Assembly (NCBI RefSeq): GCF_051622035.1
Contig: NC_135356.1
Location: forward strand, 30,170,290-30,234,289
Reading direction: 5' to 3'
From: Arctopsyche grandis
Lineage: Eukaryota > Arthropoda > Insecta > Trichoptera > Hydropsychidae
DNA: 64,000 nucleotides
Under the pieces are notes generated by a model, which was not told the DNA's origin, did no database searches, and was given only the letters and a program-made list of their open reading frames with translations. Every line of letters starts with the position of its first letter. The first letter of the stretch is position 1. A program made the position numbers and the translations under genes. This document shows, one piece after another, positions 10,806 through 24,009 of this stretch.

Positions 10806-11739
10806 TTAGACGATAAAATTAATTGTCAACGTCATGTTATGGACTGCCAAGCTTACAGTAATATTATTAAAGACCTTGAATTCTTCGACTTGCGCGTGAT
10901 CGCTTTTGCGGAATAGTCCGCTTACCGTTTATAAGATAGCAAATCTGTCATATAAAAATAATAATTTTTTCTTCTGTTATTGATCTGATGGTATAGTACA
11001 ATGGAAGTTAGGAAATACCTTAGTATATTGACGACATGTTTACACGCTATGCAATAGAATAAAGAGTTAAAAAAAGCTTGTAAATAAAAAGACATGGTCT
11101 CAAAATACAGAGCTATGGTTGAAAAGTGTGACGTCACGTATTGTTAACGTCAGCGCTTTGACGTTTTGCTTTCCGTTCAGAAAATCGACTTTTGATACAA
11201 TTTCCTCAACTTATTATTTATTTAAAATTATTTTTTCTCTTATCTGAAATCAATTTCATTCGATTCACATTCGATTACATTAGCCCTGCGACATAACCGT
11301 GTACATATATTGTAATTGTTTCAAATTTCCATTCATAAATGTCATACTATATCGATATTTTTATCCAAAATCGATCGATAAATAAATTTAAAAAAGATAT
11401 ACTACATACATGTATATTTTTATGGTTTAAAGCTTGACTTTTCTAACGACTTGACTAAGGAATAATATTCAATAATAAAAAAGGATTTCGAACCTCCTCT
11501 TCTTCGATTGAAACAAATTTTTTTTCTCGCTTACCATTGTAATGTGGATGCTCTCCCAAATACTCACCCCACACGTATTATTGCTAGCATATGTATGTAT
11601 GTCTATTTGAAACACACGTCTTTACAAATCTCAACATTACTCTATTTTTCTACTAATGATAATATTGTCAACCCCACAAAGGTCTTTCTTTATTGCCAAC
11701 GTATGTTTCTATCCAGATTTTAAGTTATTATTGTCTTAA
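10806..11739 (-). repeat. Right arm Y of the long inverted repeat
   Basis: Reverse complement of 2687-3619, ending at ATTGTCTTAA. Frames at 10922-11137 and 11508-11723 mirror those of the left arm. The small differences between arms (for example AATTTTG versus AATACAG inside the mirrored 71-residue frame) suggest the arms are not very recent. Confidence 0.8.
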
Positions 11740-12243
11740 CAGAGCACGCACATTATTGCAACAATGTGTCTATTCGAAACACACGTCTTTACAATTTTCA
11801 ATGTTTTTTTTTCTATATCTTAAAGTAGTGATATGTGTAATAATTTTCAACCCCACATCGTTCTTTATTGCAAACGCATGTTTCTTTTCAGATCTAAAAT
11901 TACTAGATATTGTTTTAACTCCACTTTTAACCTTTGCCATGGTCTTACGACTACGATTTATTGACTTCTCCCCTAGCATACTTATTACATAAACCCTGTA
12001 TATCACACATACATATGTATGTAAAAACTTAAGTTGTATTACTTCTTCCCCCAGATTGTTATTAAAATACTTTGTTTCAAAGTTAAACTCTAGCTATATT
12101 CGGATTTAGACATACATACATATGTTTCACTGTTCTCTGATTGGTTGATTTGATATACATACATATACAACCACCAGCCCTTTGTTAAGGCACTTGCGAT
12201 TAAACAGCCTACGTAGTAACTTGCGATTTAACTGCCTAACTAG
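11740..12243 (+). repeat. Diverged tandem unit and AT-rich spacer
   Basis: About 11760-11915 is a diverged second copy of 11590-11740: both carry GAAACACACGTCTTTACAA, then a CAACCCCACA block, then TTTATTGC-AACG-ATGTTTCT. After 11920 the sequence is AT-rich with TACATACATATG motifs, and no gene is visible. Confidence 0.55.
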
Positions 12244-12473
12244 CAGTGGCGGCTCGTCCATATGGGCTGCGGGGCTGCAGACCTTCCTGTACAATACAAA
12301 TTCACGCTATTTTTGTCGTCGGCATGGGCTGCGGGGCTGCAGCCTACTAGTATAGTACATATGCATGCTATTTTTGTTTTCTTTTAATCACCGTTGACCA
12401 TAGTCAACGAGCTACTACAGCCTGATCAATCTCTGCAGCCCCCTCTACTATGAATTCTCACGAGCCGATACTG
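12244..12473. mobile_element. 230-bp hAT-type MITE
   Basis: Ends CAGTGGCGGCTCGT and ACGAGCCGATACTG are imperfect inverted repeats, with internal GGGCTGCAG/CTGCAGCCC symmetry. The left flank is CTAACTAG; once the neighbouring larger hAT is discounted, the right flank reads CTAACTAT, a 7/8 target duplication. A similar terminus (GGACGAGCCGCCTCTG) is seen near 32700. Confidence 0.7.
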
Positions 12474-12835
12474 CTAACCAGTGGCGGACTGGGACTGAAA
12501 TTAGTACATGCCAGGAGTCAAAGGGGGCCCCCAGGGTTAAAAAAAATTGTTCCCCCCATGATGGTTAAAAAACCATGGTAAAAAATAAATCAAATTTTTC
12601 CAAAATGCACGAATCAAAAATAAAAATTGCAATTATATTTTGCAATTTTTATTTTTATTTTTATTAATTAGAATATACACATACTACACGTCTTACTGGC
12701 AATTAACAGAAATACAAAATGTATATAGGAAACTTTATTTACAAGATAGGACTGAACCGAGATTCAACAAGGACATACACATAAAATACATAATTATAAA
12801 AGAATAATAAAAAATCTAAAAGAAAAATTGTAAAA

Positions 12836-15547
12836 TTAAGAGTATATTATCAAACGTTTGAGTCCTTTCGACGCTTGTGCATATCTGTTAATAATTTCTT
12901 CTGCATCCAAATCATCTAACATTTGCTTCTCAATAGAAAGGAACATAAAATTTTCTAAATTTTCTTCAGACAACGTATAAATCTCAGGCTGTTCTTAATT
13001 ATTTTTAATTTTGAAAACGTCCTCTCACATTGCACTTGTGTAACTGAGAGTGTGGAGACGATTTTGTATAATTCATATAGGTTATCATACGCTTTGTCGT
13101 GTAGTCTGTTCGACGATAAAATTTTTAAAACGCACGATGGACATGTTCTGCAAGTTTTACAGCTGCTGCTGTCATCCTCACTCTCACTAATTTGAAGTAA
13201 TAGCTTCAATATATCAAAATTTGAGGCAAATGAAACCAATTCTAATTTTACATTGCCTCTATTGATTAGTGGAAAGAACTTCACAACACCATCCAATGCA
13301 ATATCATCAAGGCCCTTTTCTGCAATAATTTTAAAATTAGCTGGGTCCTACCAAGATAAATCTTTATACAACTGCTTGTGATGTATAAATCGTGATTGTA
13401 GCGATTGGACAATGCGATCCATTATAAGGTTAAATACAGTTATTCGAAAATCAGCCAGAGGATCTGAAGAATTTTCTTCATCATTAGTTACTTCATCTGC
13501 CATTCTTTTCTTCTTCCTTTGTCTTTTAACAGGCAACGCTGTTTCTATGGAATCAATTTCCAATGTTTGATTTTCATCCATATTAATCATTGAAATCACA
13601 TCATTACATATAGTTACGAATTCGAAAGCCTTACTGTGAACATTATGGAATGTTCTTTTCTGTTCCATCAACTTTGTTGTTGCTGTATCTACCAAACTCC
13701 ATGCAGTAAACATATCTAAACAATTTGTTTGTAAATAACTAGACAAGGGGGCTGTGGTTTCAAATATGTACAAGTAAGTAAATGCTGTCAATATGGTTTC
13801 AAACTTTTGAAGACTCTGGAGTAAATAAGTGGCTTCGTGCTTCGTTTTTGCATCAAACTTGTCTGAATCCTGTATCATTGATAAGCATGTAAGTAGATTT
13901 ACGAAAGAACTAGCAGTGGGATCATTAAAATGTCCAAATATTGTTGTTGCTGCATTAGATTTTCCCGACCACCTGGTTTCACCAATTAGTTTTAATCTTT
14001 TCATCTTTTCTTGCCCCAGTTGTTTTTCAACAACTCCTATCCACACAGACATTCTCTTATATGATCCATTTATAAAAGTTGCTAAATTTTGAAGCAAGCA
14101 AATTAAAAAAAGAAACTGCAGACACACAACATTTTGTGGTTTCAGTTACTACCAAATTTAAGACATGGGCATAACACCATATATGAACATGTTGATCTGC
14201 CATGTCAGCAAGTTTACTCTGCAAACCATTATACTCTCCATGGTAGCTTGCAGCACCATCTGTGCTATCAGATATACAATTTTTAGGGTCAATATTAAGA
14301 TGTTGCAACTTTTCAGTCAATAAATTAAAAAGTCCCTGTCCTGTACCATCATTACACGGCACAATTGAAAGTAGGCGCTCATAGACAATGCTTTTATGCA
14401 CATACCGAATAATTATGCTTAATTGATCGATGATTGTATTATCCTGTGTTGAATCAACCTGGATAGAATAATATTTTGCTTCAAAAACTTCATGACTAAT
14501 TCTTTCTTGAATCATAGTTTTCATAATATGGATTAACCTATTAACAGTTGTTTTGCTCAAGTAGGTAATTAGTCCACCGCGGCCTTTATTTCCCGCCTTT
14601 CCTTGGTGTTTAAGTCGTTTCATTCTTTGATATGACTTTTTTTGCACTGCAGAAACGTGAGCTGCTATAATGGTGTCATATTTTGCCATCAACTGCACTG
14701 AAGCCAAAAAATTACCATGATTCAAAGCTTCATCATCCAGAGTATAGGCCGATTCATTTCTGTGACTTTGAAAAGAAACTGCTTGCTTGCCTAACATCTT
14801 TATGATGTCTATAATCCTCATGACAATACTTCTTTGCTTTAGTACATTTTCTTTCTTTTGAATTAATGATGACGCAAAAAAATTATCTAATGTTCCATTA
14901 TTAACCACACTGATATATTGATGAACATTTCGCACATGGGTTGTTGTCGATTCGTGCACAGCCAAGTTCTGGCTAATACGTCTGTAGTCACTAAAGCCAT
15001 GTACAAATGATGATGAATCCGATTTGGGACACTCAAACGCTAAGCAATATGAACAATATAAGCACATATTTTCTTTGTTATATGTTAGCCAATTTCTTGG
15101 GACTGAATCATTCATAGTGTTTCTCTCATATAATCGAGCATCAAATGGTAGATCACTTACAGGCTGAAATGGATGTTCAGCAAAAAATTGTTTCAGATTG
15201 TCTCGCGATGGATATTGAAATATTCCAGTAGTACATTTTTTTTCTTGTGTAGGTTCAATAACATCATGTGCCTCAGAATTTATGTCTGAAGTAATATCTA
15301 ATTCCTTGTCACTAGTTGAAACTATAGGTATATGCGCGGATGTTGCAACTATAGGAAATATAGTCTGTACAGATACCGGAATAATGAAGCCTGAAGTACT
15401 GGGCCTGGGTTGATTAATATAGGATGCACTTATTCTTGTCTCTATATCCAAAGAATTTCTTTCTTGTTCTTGCAACTCACTTGTCAATACATCATCGCCA
15501 TGAGTATTGTTTCTTGTTTCTTGATTATTTGTTGCGCAACTGGACAT
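12836..15547 (-). pseudogene. hAT transposase with TTF-type zinc finger, broken
   Basis: Reading on the minus strand, the first 496 codons (15547-14057) carry a Ser/Thr-rich leader, then a TTF/BED-like zinc finger (LYCSYCLAFECP...TTTHVRN, about 150-225) and the DUF4371/RNase H-like part (YYSIQVDSTQDNTIIDQLS, then DGAASYHGEYNG and HIWCYAHVLNLV). A frameshift near 14060-14127 moves the frame. The next part (to 13348) holds the insertion-domain helices and ends at a TAG right after a DLSW motif, and the same frame goes on to the hAT dimerisation motif TQVQCERTFSKLKIIKNSLR. A second frameshift near 12985 leads to LENFMFLSIEKQMLDDLDAEEI and a stop at 12836. With two frameshifts and one stop it is unlikely to be active. 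Relatives include ZMYM-like host proteins. Confidence 0.85.
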
Positions 15548-15721
15548 TGATGCGGGAAGTGGTTGTGGTACTATAAAATCTGTAATAGATCTGCAATACT
15601 TGGCTGACTTCTGATTTTTTTAATCCTTCGTATTAATAAGGATTTTCATTCAATTATAATTATTTTTTTAATCGATGCTAATTACAAATTCTTTATATGT
15701 AAAATAACACTGCTCGACACG

Positions 15722-16370
15722 AAAAATGGTTCAGAGACCAGATATGAATTTTCTTATAGATATATTCACAGTGAACCCGAATCTGGTAATAAAAAATGTT
15801 GATTGGCCCGAGATTCGGAGATACATACATATGTATATGTGTTTTTTAAATCGCGCGATTTTTCTATATCTTGGTGTTGTTCGGTCGATGTCTCAAAATC
15901 TGTCAATTTCCTGTTCAAAATGAATATTGGAATCTATAGTCGGGTATTTTATCTTTCATTTGTATTACTTTTCAGCTTTCAAATCTCTCTAAATAGTCGT
16001 CCAGTTCAAATCAAAAGTCAAAAGTACGTATTTTCATTTGGGATTTTTTCCCATTGTTAATACTATTTTATATTGAGTATTTTCTATTGAAACATGTTTA
16101 TTGAGATAGTGTTCTGGCCACACTATTTTTTTTTTCGTTTAAAAGGGTTAATTGGAAGTGTGCTGAATTTTAAATCATTTTGAACAGGAAATTGACAGAT
16201 TTTGAGACATCGACCGAACAACACCAAGATATAGAAAAATCGCATGATTTAAAAAACACATATATCTGCGAATCTCTAGCCAATCAACATTTTTTATTAC
16301 CAGATTCGTGTTCATTGGGCATAGATCTATAAGAAAACTCTGCATATCTCGTCTCTGAACCAAAAAAAAG
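15722..16370. mobile_element. Foldback MITE
   Basis: About 200-bp arms: 15722-15922 is repeated inverted at about 16170-16370, with GGTTCAGAGACC at the outer edge and TTTTGAACAGGAAATTGACAG at the inner edge. The spacer is about 250 bp. Short frames in both arms are mirror images, not genes. It is nested in the hAT element. Confidence 0.75.
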
Positions 16371-17395
16371 TCGTCAATTGTCGAACATTGTAATCAACGG
16401 GACTATATAATATTATGTTTTTGTAGTTAATATATGTTCAATTCATCATCCAAGACTATTATAAAACGATTGAATCCACAATCAAATCGACTACCACGGC
16501 AGGTGTTGTCAATTGACTTTTAAATATTTAAATTACATATTATGGTATAGTAAGAAGATTATAAATGATGTTCAATCGAACACCTCGTATCTGAATCAAA
16601 GAACTACATAATTTTATATGCAAAAGTTAACATTATTTGAAACGAATTCAATGAATGTAACGAGTCTATCCCTTTAATTGTTTGGTTTTCGGGATTAAGG
16701 ATTTCGTATGGTTACAATTATTTTTTTAACTGATGCTAATTGTAAATGCCTCTAAATGTAATTTTATATTCCCCATGGGTTTTACCAAACTTTTTTATAA
16801 AAGGGAATATACCAAAATGTATTATGGATGATCCTACTACTATGATGCTATCAGTTTATTTTTAAATGGCCAACATTTGCATCGATTTATCTGCTTACAC
16901 GATAAGGGTGTGTCGATACCTGGAAAACATCATGTAATACATTTTGTTACGCAGCGAGCAATCAACAATTAACTATAATTATTATTTAATTGTCATGTCT
17001 ATAGAAAAATTTAAACATGACGAAATCAATTTTTATGTAAAAATAACTAATTAAATCCATTAAGTTTACAAAATTACTTACTCCGAAGTCTGGTACATAA
17101 TACACAAAATTTATCAAACTTTGGAATAAAGCAGACAAAACTTAAAACAATCTTTTCATACGTATTCTCCCATTCCTTTTAATTTAAGTTATTTATTTTA
17201 AATATTAACAGGTCACAAAGTAGAACAAAGTTCAATTAATTGAAAAAACCCCGGATTAAATAATAATATAGCAATAAGGTATTTTAAATTTAAAAATCGA
17301 AAGAATATTGATAATTTCAATTATGAAAACGTTATGAAATGTTAAACATAGTACATCAACATACGGTGATAAACATAAACATTAAACGTAATAGT

Positions 17396-17481
<86 letters not shown>

Positions 17482-20089
17482 ATATATAATAGATGATCTT
17501 GAAACAAATGCAATTGACAATAATACCCATGTCAAAATAACAATTTTAGCAAGTTTCATATTTATGCACCGGAAGACAAAAATCATTAGTAAAAATCCGT
17601 TTTAGCAAAAGTGGACTTTTCGTTTTTTACGAGATATGATAGGTAAAGTACATTTAGTCTTACTTCAACTTTCGTTGGAGACATTCATCCATTATCTGAT
17701 CAAATTTCATCCGATCTGTTTTTTTTTTATTAATTCGCGACTCCTAACTATTGAACCAACTGCTACGTATACATAATAACTACGACCTGGACCGTCCTTG
17801 GATTTATCACTTCACGACTTATCTACATACATACTTGACTTCCCACTACACATCTAAAGCCTGGACCGCCCTTGGATTCATCTTAGAGAGTGCAGTTTTT
17901 AAATAAATGTATATATGTATGTATGTATATAATTTTTCTTCTCATTTTATTATTTTGAGATTTTTTATAGTGATTTGGTGAAATCTTAAAATTAAATCGT
18001 ATTGGGTAGGATACCCAATATTAAGAGAAGCAGACTTACTTAATCGCTTTCTATTTTCAGTTTATTGAGTTTATAAATATTACAATAAATATTTCCTTTC
18101 TTTTCCCTAAAAATATTGCAAAAATGTATTACAAATGTGACGTGAGGGAATAGTTCATTAACTAAATAGAAACTTAAATCGAAAATATGCGGCAAATAAA
18201 TTTTCAATATAAAGAATTTTCAAAAAAACTAAAATACACTTTTTTTCGATCTCCGGCTCAATTTCACCGGATACGATTTGCCTTTGAAATCGAATTGAGA
18301 TTATGTCCAAAAATCGATAAATAATTAAACTTTGCAGTTGAAACAGTTAAATTTTTTTCAAATTAAGTTAAAGTATTGATCGATAAAATATTAGAGGCAT
18401 TATCAATTACTATCGTGAAGGCAATGTTTTTTTTTATTAAATTTGCTTTTCTCTAGTAAGTTGATCAAATAAATGTCAGTTAACAACACTTGTCATGATA
18501 TTCGATTCCACTGCGGAGAATTTATTCAAGCATTACAATTTTTCATATTCACAAAAAAATTTGAGGCATAGCGTGGATTGTGCAACACTTCCCCTTTGGG
18601 GTCGCTCGACGATACACGTAAAAACGTAAAGGAGGTATGTAAAAATAAAGCGTATTTAACCGCATCCACGCTTATCATTTGGAATCATTCACATCCTGAA
18701 CCTACATATTGGAAAAACTTTGCGAACATAGATTTTATTGTATTCTATTTACATCTAGATACAATAATTCAAAATAAAACCGAAGTCTTGGATGATGAAT
18801 TGAACATACATATATTAACTACAAAAACATAATATTGTATAGTACCGTTGATTATTTTACATATAAAAGCATTTATAATAAACATCAATTAAAAAAATAA
18901 TTGTAACTGAACGAAAATCCTTATCAATTCGAATAATCTAAAAGTTCTTATAATAAACACTGTACTAGATGTTTTTTCTATTGATTGTAATATTTTTATG
19001 CTTTAAAATACTTAATTTTCTAGCGAATTTCTAAAGTCAAAAATACATATTTTTTACACAACTCTTCCTCGTGCTATTATGGGTTCATTTGGACAGTTTT
19101 TTTATTTCAACACGTTTATAGGGATTGGTTTTTTTATCTCAATATATTTTTTTTATCTAAACGTAATAATTCGAGCGGTACGTGAATTTCAATCGAATTA
19201 AAACAAACATCCGCTAAAACGTTGTCGCGTATGAGTGCGAGGGAGAAATTGAAATTCATTAACACGAAAAATGTTGTTTAAATTTTAAAATATCAACGCA
19301 TTAAATAGATCAAAACTCATACTTGAGCGAATTTAAGAACACTTTTTCAGTGGCTGTCGACGACACAGCAAGTTAATGTGTTATATAATATAGGTATATC
19401 TAAAGTTTTAGTACTTTTTTTAAAGCTGTCTAAATTTCCAACATCAAACTCCTTTTTTTATTGTTATCGATAGTTTTATTTACCCTTGAGAGATTTTATT
19501 GTATTCTGTAATTTGGTTTTCTATGCAAAACAAACAAAATTAAACAATGAAAAAATTAAAAAAAATCACTTACCTTAAATCAATGTGAATTTTATAAAAT
19601 AATATAAAATTCTGAATGTTTCCGCTCTCACAAACACTTTGTAATTATGCCTTGTCTGCTGTACTACTAGATGTTGAATAGTACTAGTTCGAAACACAAC
19701 TAAAGTAAATTGTACGATATTAAGTTGCTTTAAATGTGTAAAAAAGAAAACATATGTTTTGGATTATGCCAGTTCGAAGAAAATAAAAGGATAATATTGA
19801 AATTTTCGAAGTCGTATTTAGCCAATAAAATAAAAAGGTTTGTCGGAGAATCGTACAAAGTTACCGACAGATCTTTGGAATAGATTTTCAACGGTTTTAA
19901 CTGGTTTCTTTCGAAAGATCGTGGGTAAAAGTCGCTTTAAAGAGTTTCGTTTTCAATTTAGGTGCAATAAAAATGGCAAAAGCAAAATAGATCTATAAAT
20001 TATATTGTATATTTCGTTTTAACCCTTGTCCTAGGTAAATAGAATGCATCATAAAATAATGTGGCACAAAAGCGGCTTTTACTTTCGGT
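16371..20089. other. AT-rich hAT interior, no recognisable gene
   Basis: Long A/T runs and short frames only. A frame at 18578-18832 (84 codons) has fairly ordinary composition (WNHSHPEPTYWKNFANIDFI) and a GTATGT after GGAG at about 18632, but no domain was recognised. At 17700-17900 short similar phrases (CTGGACCGTCCTTGGATTTATC, CCTGGACCGCCCTTGGATTCATC) form a two-copy repeat. Nested transposon debris is likely. Confidence 0.5.
17406..17478. repeat. (TA)n microsatellite
   Basis: About 36 uninterrupted TA units. The 63-codon frame overlapping it is an artefact. Confidence 0.98.
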
Positions 20090-20737
20090 AGAAAACAATG
20101 CATAATATTTTCGATTAATATTAATCAAAATTTGGGCTTTTGAGGAGGGTCCCCCATTTTATATTTCTATATATATATGGATGTGTCAAGATTAGGAATA
20201 AATTATATATTCGGAAACTATTTAAAATTGTGTATTTAAATCTTACTATATTGTCGAAGTATAATCAAATGTTATTTTTAAAGTATGAAGTAAATTTAAA
20301 TCGCTGGTTGATGATGAGTATCAAAATTGTTTTATGAAATTAAGTTTATATTTTTATATTCCCATTTTTATTTCAGTAGGTAGTTGTTACATATGTAGGT
20401 TAATAGGTACATATATACATAATCTTGAGGTTGGAAATGGGCTTGACAAAAGGGGCCCACGCAAATGTTGAAACTTACATTTCGAGCCTAATAAAAAAAG
20501 TTAACTGATCCTTGGGCTATTAAAGCAGGTATTAGTTGTTTTTGTATATCGTAAGAAATTTCTTTTGTTGAAATACCCAAACTTTAGGTCCCGAAGTGCA
20601 ATATCGAAGTGCACGTAAAATGAAATAGTGAAAAAGCTATTTAACTTTACTGAGGGCCCCTATTTTCTAACAGATCGTGGGGCCCACGTGCCATCGGGCA
20701 TGTTAGCTTGTATGGCTAGTCCGCCACTGCTGCTAAC

Positions 20738-21655
20738 TATTAACTTGTGATTGAACTGTTTAATAAGTAACTAGTACTTGTGATTATACGTAAATATAAG
20801 CTTATTCCTGTAAATACAATTGCTTTGGAAAATATAATATAAGCATATCAAAATTATGTTTTTAATTATTATAATCTCCTACTCGTCCCCGTAACACCAT
20901 ACATATTTCTCTAATTGAATCTTTTATTCAAATGATCTAATATATAAAATATAAAATTTATTTATATAAAGTACTAGCTTTATTACCCGGGGTATATAAA
21001 AAAAATATATTTATTTATACACTTGTAGAGTTGCGTGTGTTGCTCCTGAACCACGCATAAAGTATAGTTTGTCATTAGCCTTTCGCTTCTATTCATAACG
21101 CTTCAAGTGATCTATGTCCTTATACATTATCTTCCTTATATGTAATTTACTAGAGACACTCGAGACTTACCTAATAAAAATTTATAAAACATTTATAAAC
21201 AATTTTACTTACTCGCTGAGTAAGCGAGTATATCGAGCTGATCTTTGTATATTTTTTTCAAATTACGAGTCACTGAGTAAATAATTAGATTTTCATAATC
21301 ACTTGCGCTTAAGCTTAGGTTAAGGTTTAACTGAGTTGTATTGTGGTAAATTTGATTTTGATTTGTAAAATGTTGATTTTGATTTTTAAAATGACGGAAT
21401 TTAATTTTCTCTTAGGGGCCAAAAAATACAATTTCCAAAAAAAAAGCCATTTAAATTTTTTATTCATGTCTGTATATATGTATAATAGTTATTCGTAGAT
21501 ATATGTGTATGGTAAAAATGAAACTAAATTAAATGTTATCGCAATTCTAAATTTATTTTATAAAATACATACAATAAAAAGAATATAATTTTATTTTAAT
21601 TTTTTTACATAATTGAAATGATATAATATAGCTAAAAATTTATAATATTTTTTGA
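20738..21655. other. AT-rich spacer with a Helitron-like 3' end
   Basis: At 20974 the motif CTAGCTTTATTACCCGGGG reads, on the minus strand, as a CCCGGGTAATAAAGCTAG terminus followed by T, matching the Helitron-like 3' ends at 56011 and 61254. The rest is AT-rich with no gene seen. Confidence 0.45.
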
Positions 21656-22600
21656 ACATTAACATCATTTTGGCGCCCTCTTGGGACAACGCCCCGATGC
21701 GACGCATTTTTTGCTTCTTGTTGTGGATGTGATAGAGCTCGTCATCGGCAGGTCAGCAGGTCAGCAGGTCAGCAGGTCAGCAGTCAGCAGGTCAACACGC
21801 GTCGCATCGTGGCCTGGATTTTCTTTGTGATTTCAAAGATGGTGTCTCTGCGGGGTAGTCTTGGAAATTTTCATGAATGGAAGCGCTACGTTTCTTGATT
21901 TCACGAAAGGGAGCGGCGCTCCCATGCGCTCCGGTTCGATGCAGCACAGATTTCATTTTGATGCTAGTAATAAAATTATTAATAGGAGGTAATACCAAAA
22001 GTCTCGTTTTTATATATTGTAGATCACTTAAGGTACGTGAAATATTCAAGTGCACTCACTCGCACCTACCGGCTAGCACTGAAGCTTTTGAAGGCTTTGT
22101 CTCGGATTATCGATCGGTCAACCGAGCGAATAACATTGCCAGTTAAAATAAAGGGGCTGTGATCTTCCAAATCAAAATTGTGGCCTCTAATCAGGGTCAC
22201 GCCTAGGAGTTTGACCGTCTGTCGGCCGCTCTTTAATTTGATCAGCATTTGTATAAATCAGCGCATGCGAGTAGTGCAAAAATCTTACCTTGTGATATAT
22301 AGGTACAAATATTTTTGAAATTTTTTATCACAATAAAAATTAATCAAGACAACCAAAGCGTTTAGTTTTGAACAGGGCCAGACGACAAGAGAGACTGAAC
22401 GTTTTCAAGGTCATTCATAAAAATATAGTGTTTTTACCCCCGATCCCACATCTAGGACATTGTTCTCTCGAAGACCAACCAATACTCGACATCCTTGAAG
22501 AAATACATCTGGCAGTCGCAAAGATAATAGAACTTAAAGATCTACATAGCTCTATGCGGACCTAAGCTATACCTGCCATCCCGTTATTTCCCCGAATTAT
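21656..22600. other. Moderate-GC stretch of unclear origin, with an 8-bp tandem repeat
   Basis: A run of GGTCAGCA-like units lies at about 21749-21793. Around 22026-22075 (CGTGAAATATTCAAGTGCACTCACTCG) the sequence resembles an inner part of repeat R (27995-28045), so some of this is old R-related DNA. Block 21890-21935 (CACGAAAGGGAGCG-CGCTCCCATG) recurs inverted near 33660-33705. Frames of 60-89 codons occur but none carries a known motif. Confidence 0.4.
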
Positions 22601-23422
22601 AGTTCGGGTGTGTACAAGTTGTAACTTGCAACATTAACTCACAATTATACAACAAGACAACCTAAACGCATTTTAAAAAGTACGATGTCTTGCTTCGTAT
22701 TTTTTGAGGAATATAATTTTTTCGACTCATTTCTTTCGGCCCCCTGTGTGCATTGCACATATTTGCACTGCCTGTAAAATCGGATGCCCTCCTTCTCCCT
22801 TTGATTTATTTATGTACTCCCCTTTAATTTGATATATTTGTAGGGGAGTACATGAATCACATATGTAAGTAACTTACCCCGCTTGTCCTCCGCCCGTTTT
22901 TATAGGGCCTTAAATGTATTAAAAATATTATTATATGTTATCTAAATTAAAATTCACAATTAACACAAAAATTCTGATTTTATCCATGTGAAATATATGA
23001 AATTTCAGATTTAATCAAAATATATGTATGTATGTATGCTAAGTAGGAAAATACTAGAAGAAAAAAAACCACATAATTGATAATTTTTTTTCAAATAGTA
23101 TCTAATAGGTGCAGGGGCGGATCAAGAAAATTGGCAGGGTGGGGGCCATACCTAATTTGTAATATACACACATTTTTTTCAATAATATAACGTTTAATCA
23201 AATATAAAATTATTATTATAAGCTTATTTATTTGTAAAACAGTAATTTAACTTAATTATTAAAACACAAAATGCATGATTTTGATCGTTTTATATGTAAG
23301 TATAAATTGTAGGTAATTCTCTAGGATAAACCTTTAGCCCCATGCCTAAAATTTTAATATAAAATACGTTAGTTGTTGATATTATTAATTTATATATCGA
23401 ATACGTATATATATATTTTATA
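22601..23422. other. AT-rich spacer, no gene seen
   Basis: Mostly A/T with TATGTATGTATG runs and a GGGGCGGATCAAGAAAATTGG phrase at 23114 that may be a decayed transposon end. Nothing else is supported. Confidence 0.4.
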
Positions 23423-24009
23423 CTAGCTGTATTACCCGGCTTCGCTCAGTATTTATAATAAAAAACGGCTTAAACATGACTAATCTAATAGTAAACATTT
23501 TATTAAAAAAAAAAAATTTTTTTGCTTCGCCTTCGACCCTCCCTGAGCCTTTTGTCCTCTCGGGCTTCACCCTCGGTGCCCCCCTGAGCCTTTAACATCT
23601 AGGGTTTTGCCCTCGGTGCCCCCCTGAGCCTTTGCCTTCTGAGGCTTTGCCCTCGGCGCCCCCTGAGCCTTTGCCTTCTAGGGCTTCGCCCTCGGCGCCC
23701 CCATGAGCAATTGCCATTTAGGGCTTCGCCCCTCTGCGCCCCCATGAGCAATTGCCTTTTATGGCTTCGCTCCTCTGCGCCCCCATGAGCAATTGCTGTT
23801 AAGGGCTTCGCCCCTCTGCGTCCCATGAGGCTGCACCCCTCTGCACCCCCTTCGGGGCCCCATTGAGCCGCGCCCCCTGTAGCGCCCCTGGCGGGGCCCC
23901 ATGAAACTGCACCCCTTGCACCTCCAATGGGACTTTGAATCCATTGAATCGAAAAAAATCAAATCGGCGCCTATGAATCGAAAAAAAAGTAAATCGAATC
24001 ATTTGTTCG
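23423..24009 (-). mobile_element. Helitron-like fragment with GC-rich minisatellite
   Basis: Begins (minus-strand 3' end) with CTAGCTGTATTACCCGGCTTCGCTCAG, the same terminus as 56011 and 61254. A GC-rich tandem array follows at about 23525-23930, based on GGGCTTCGCCCTC..GCGCCCCC(A/C)TGAGC, in units of roughly 45-55 bp. Then come AATCGAAAAAAATCAAATCGGCGCC and a junction with the Harbinger fragment. Minus-strand frames across the array are repeat artefacts. Confidence 0.65.

Larger units (their letters stand above)
12479..20729 (-). mobile_element. Long hAT transposon with perfect 8-bp target duplication
   Basis: The left end CAGTGGCGGACTGG and right end CTAGTCCGCCACTG are flanked by CTGCTAAC at 12471-12478 and 20730-20737. 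The 8-bp duplication and TIR are typical of hAT elements. It holds a minus-strand transposase gene (12836-15547), a small foldback (15722-16370), a long AT repeat and, at about 20090-20729, the right-end block shared with non-autonomous relatives at 1-1122, 32060-32667 and 40060-41003. At 8.25 kb it is longer than usual, which implies further nested insertions in 16.4-20 kb. Confidence 0.88.

Noticed and set aside
17395..17586. 63-codon minus frame
   Set aside because: Half of it is a Tyr-Ile translation of the TA microsatellite.
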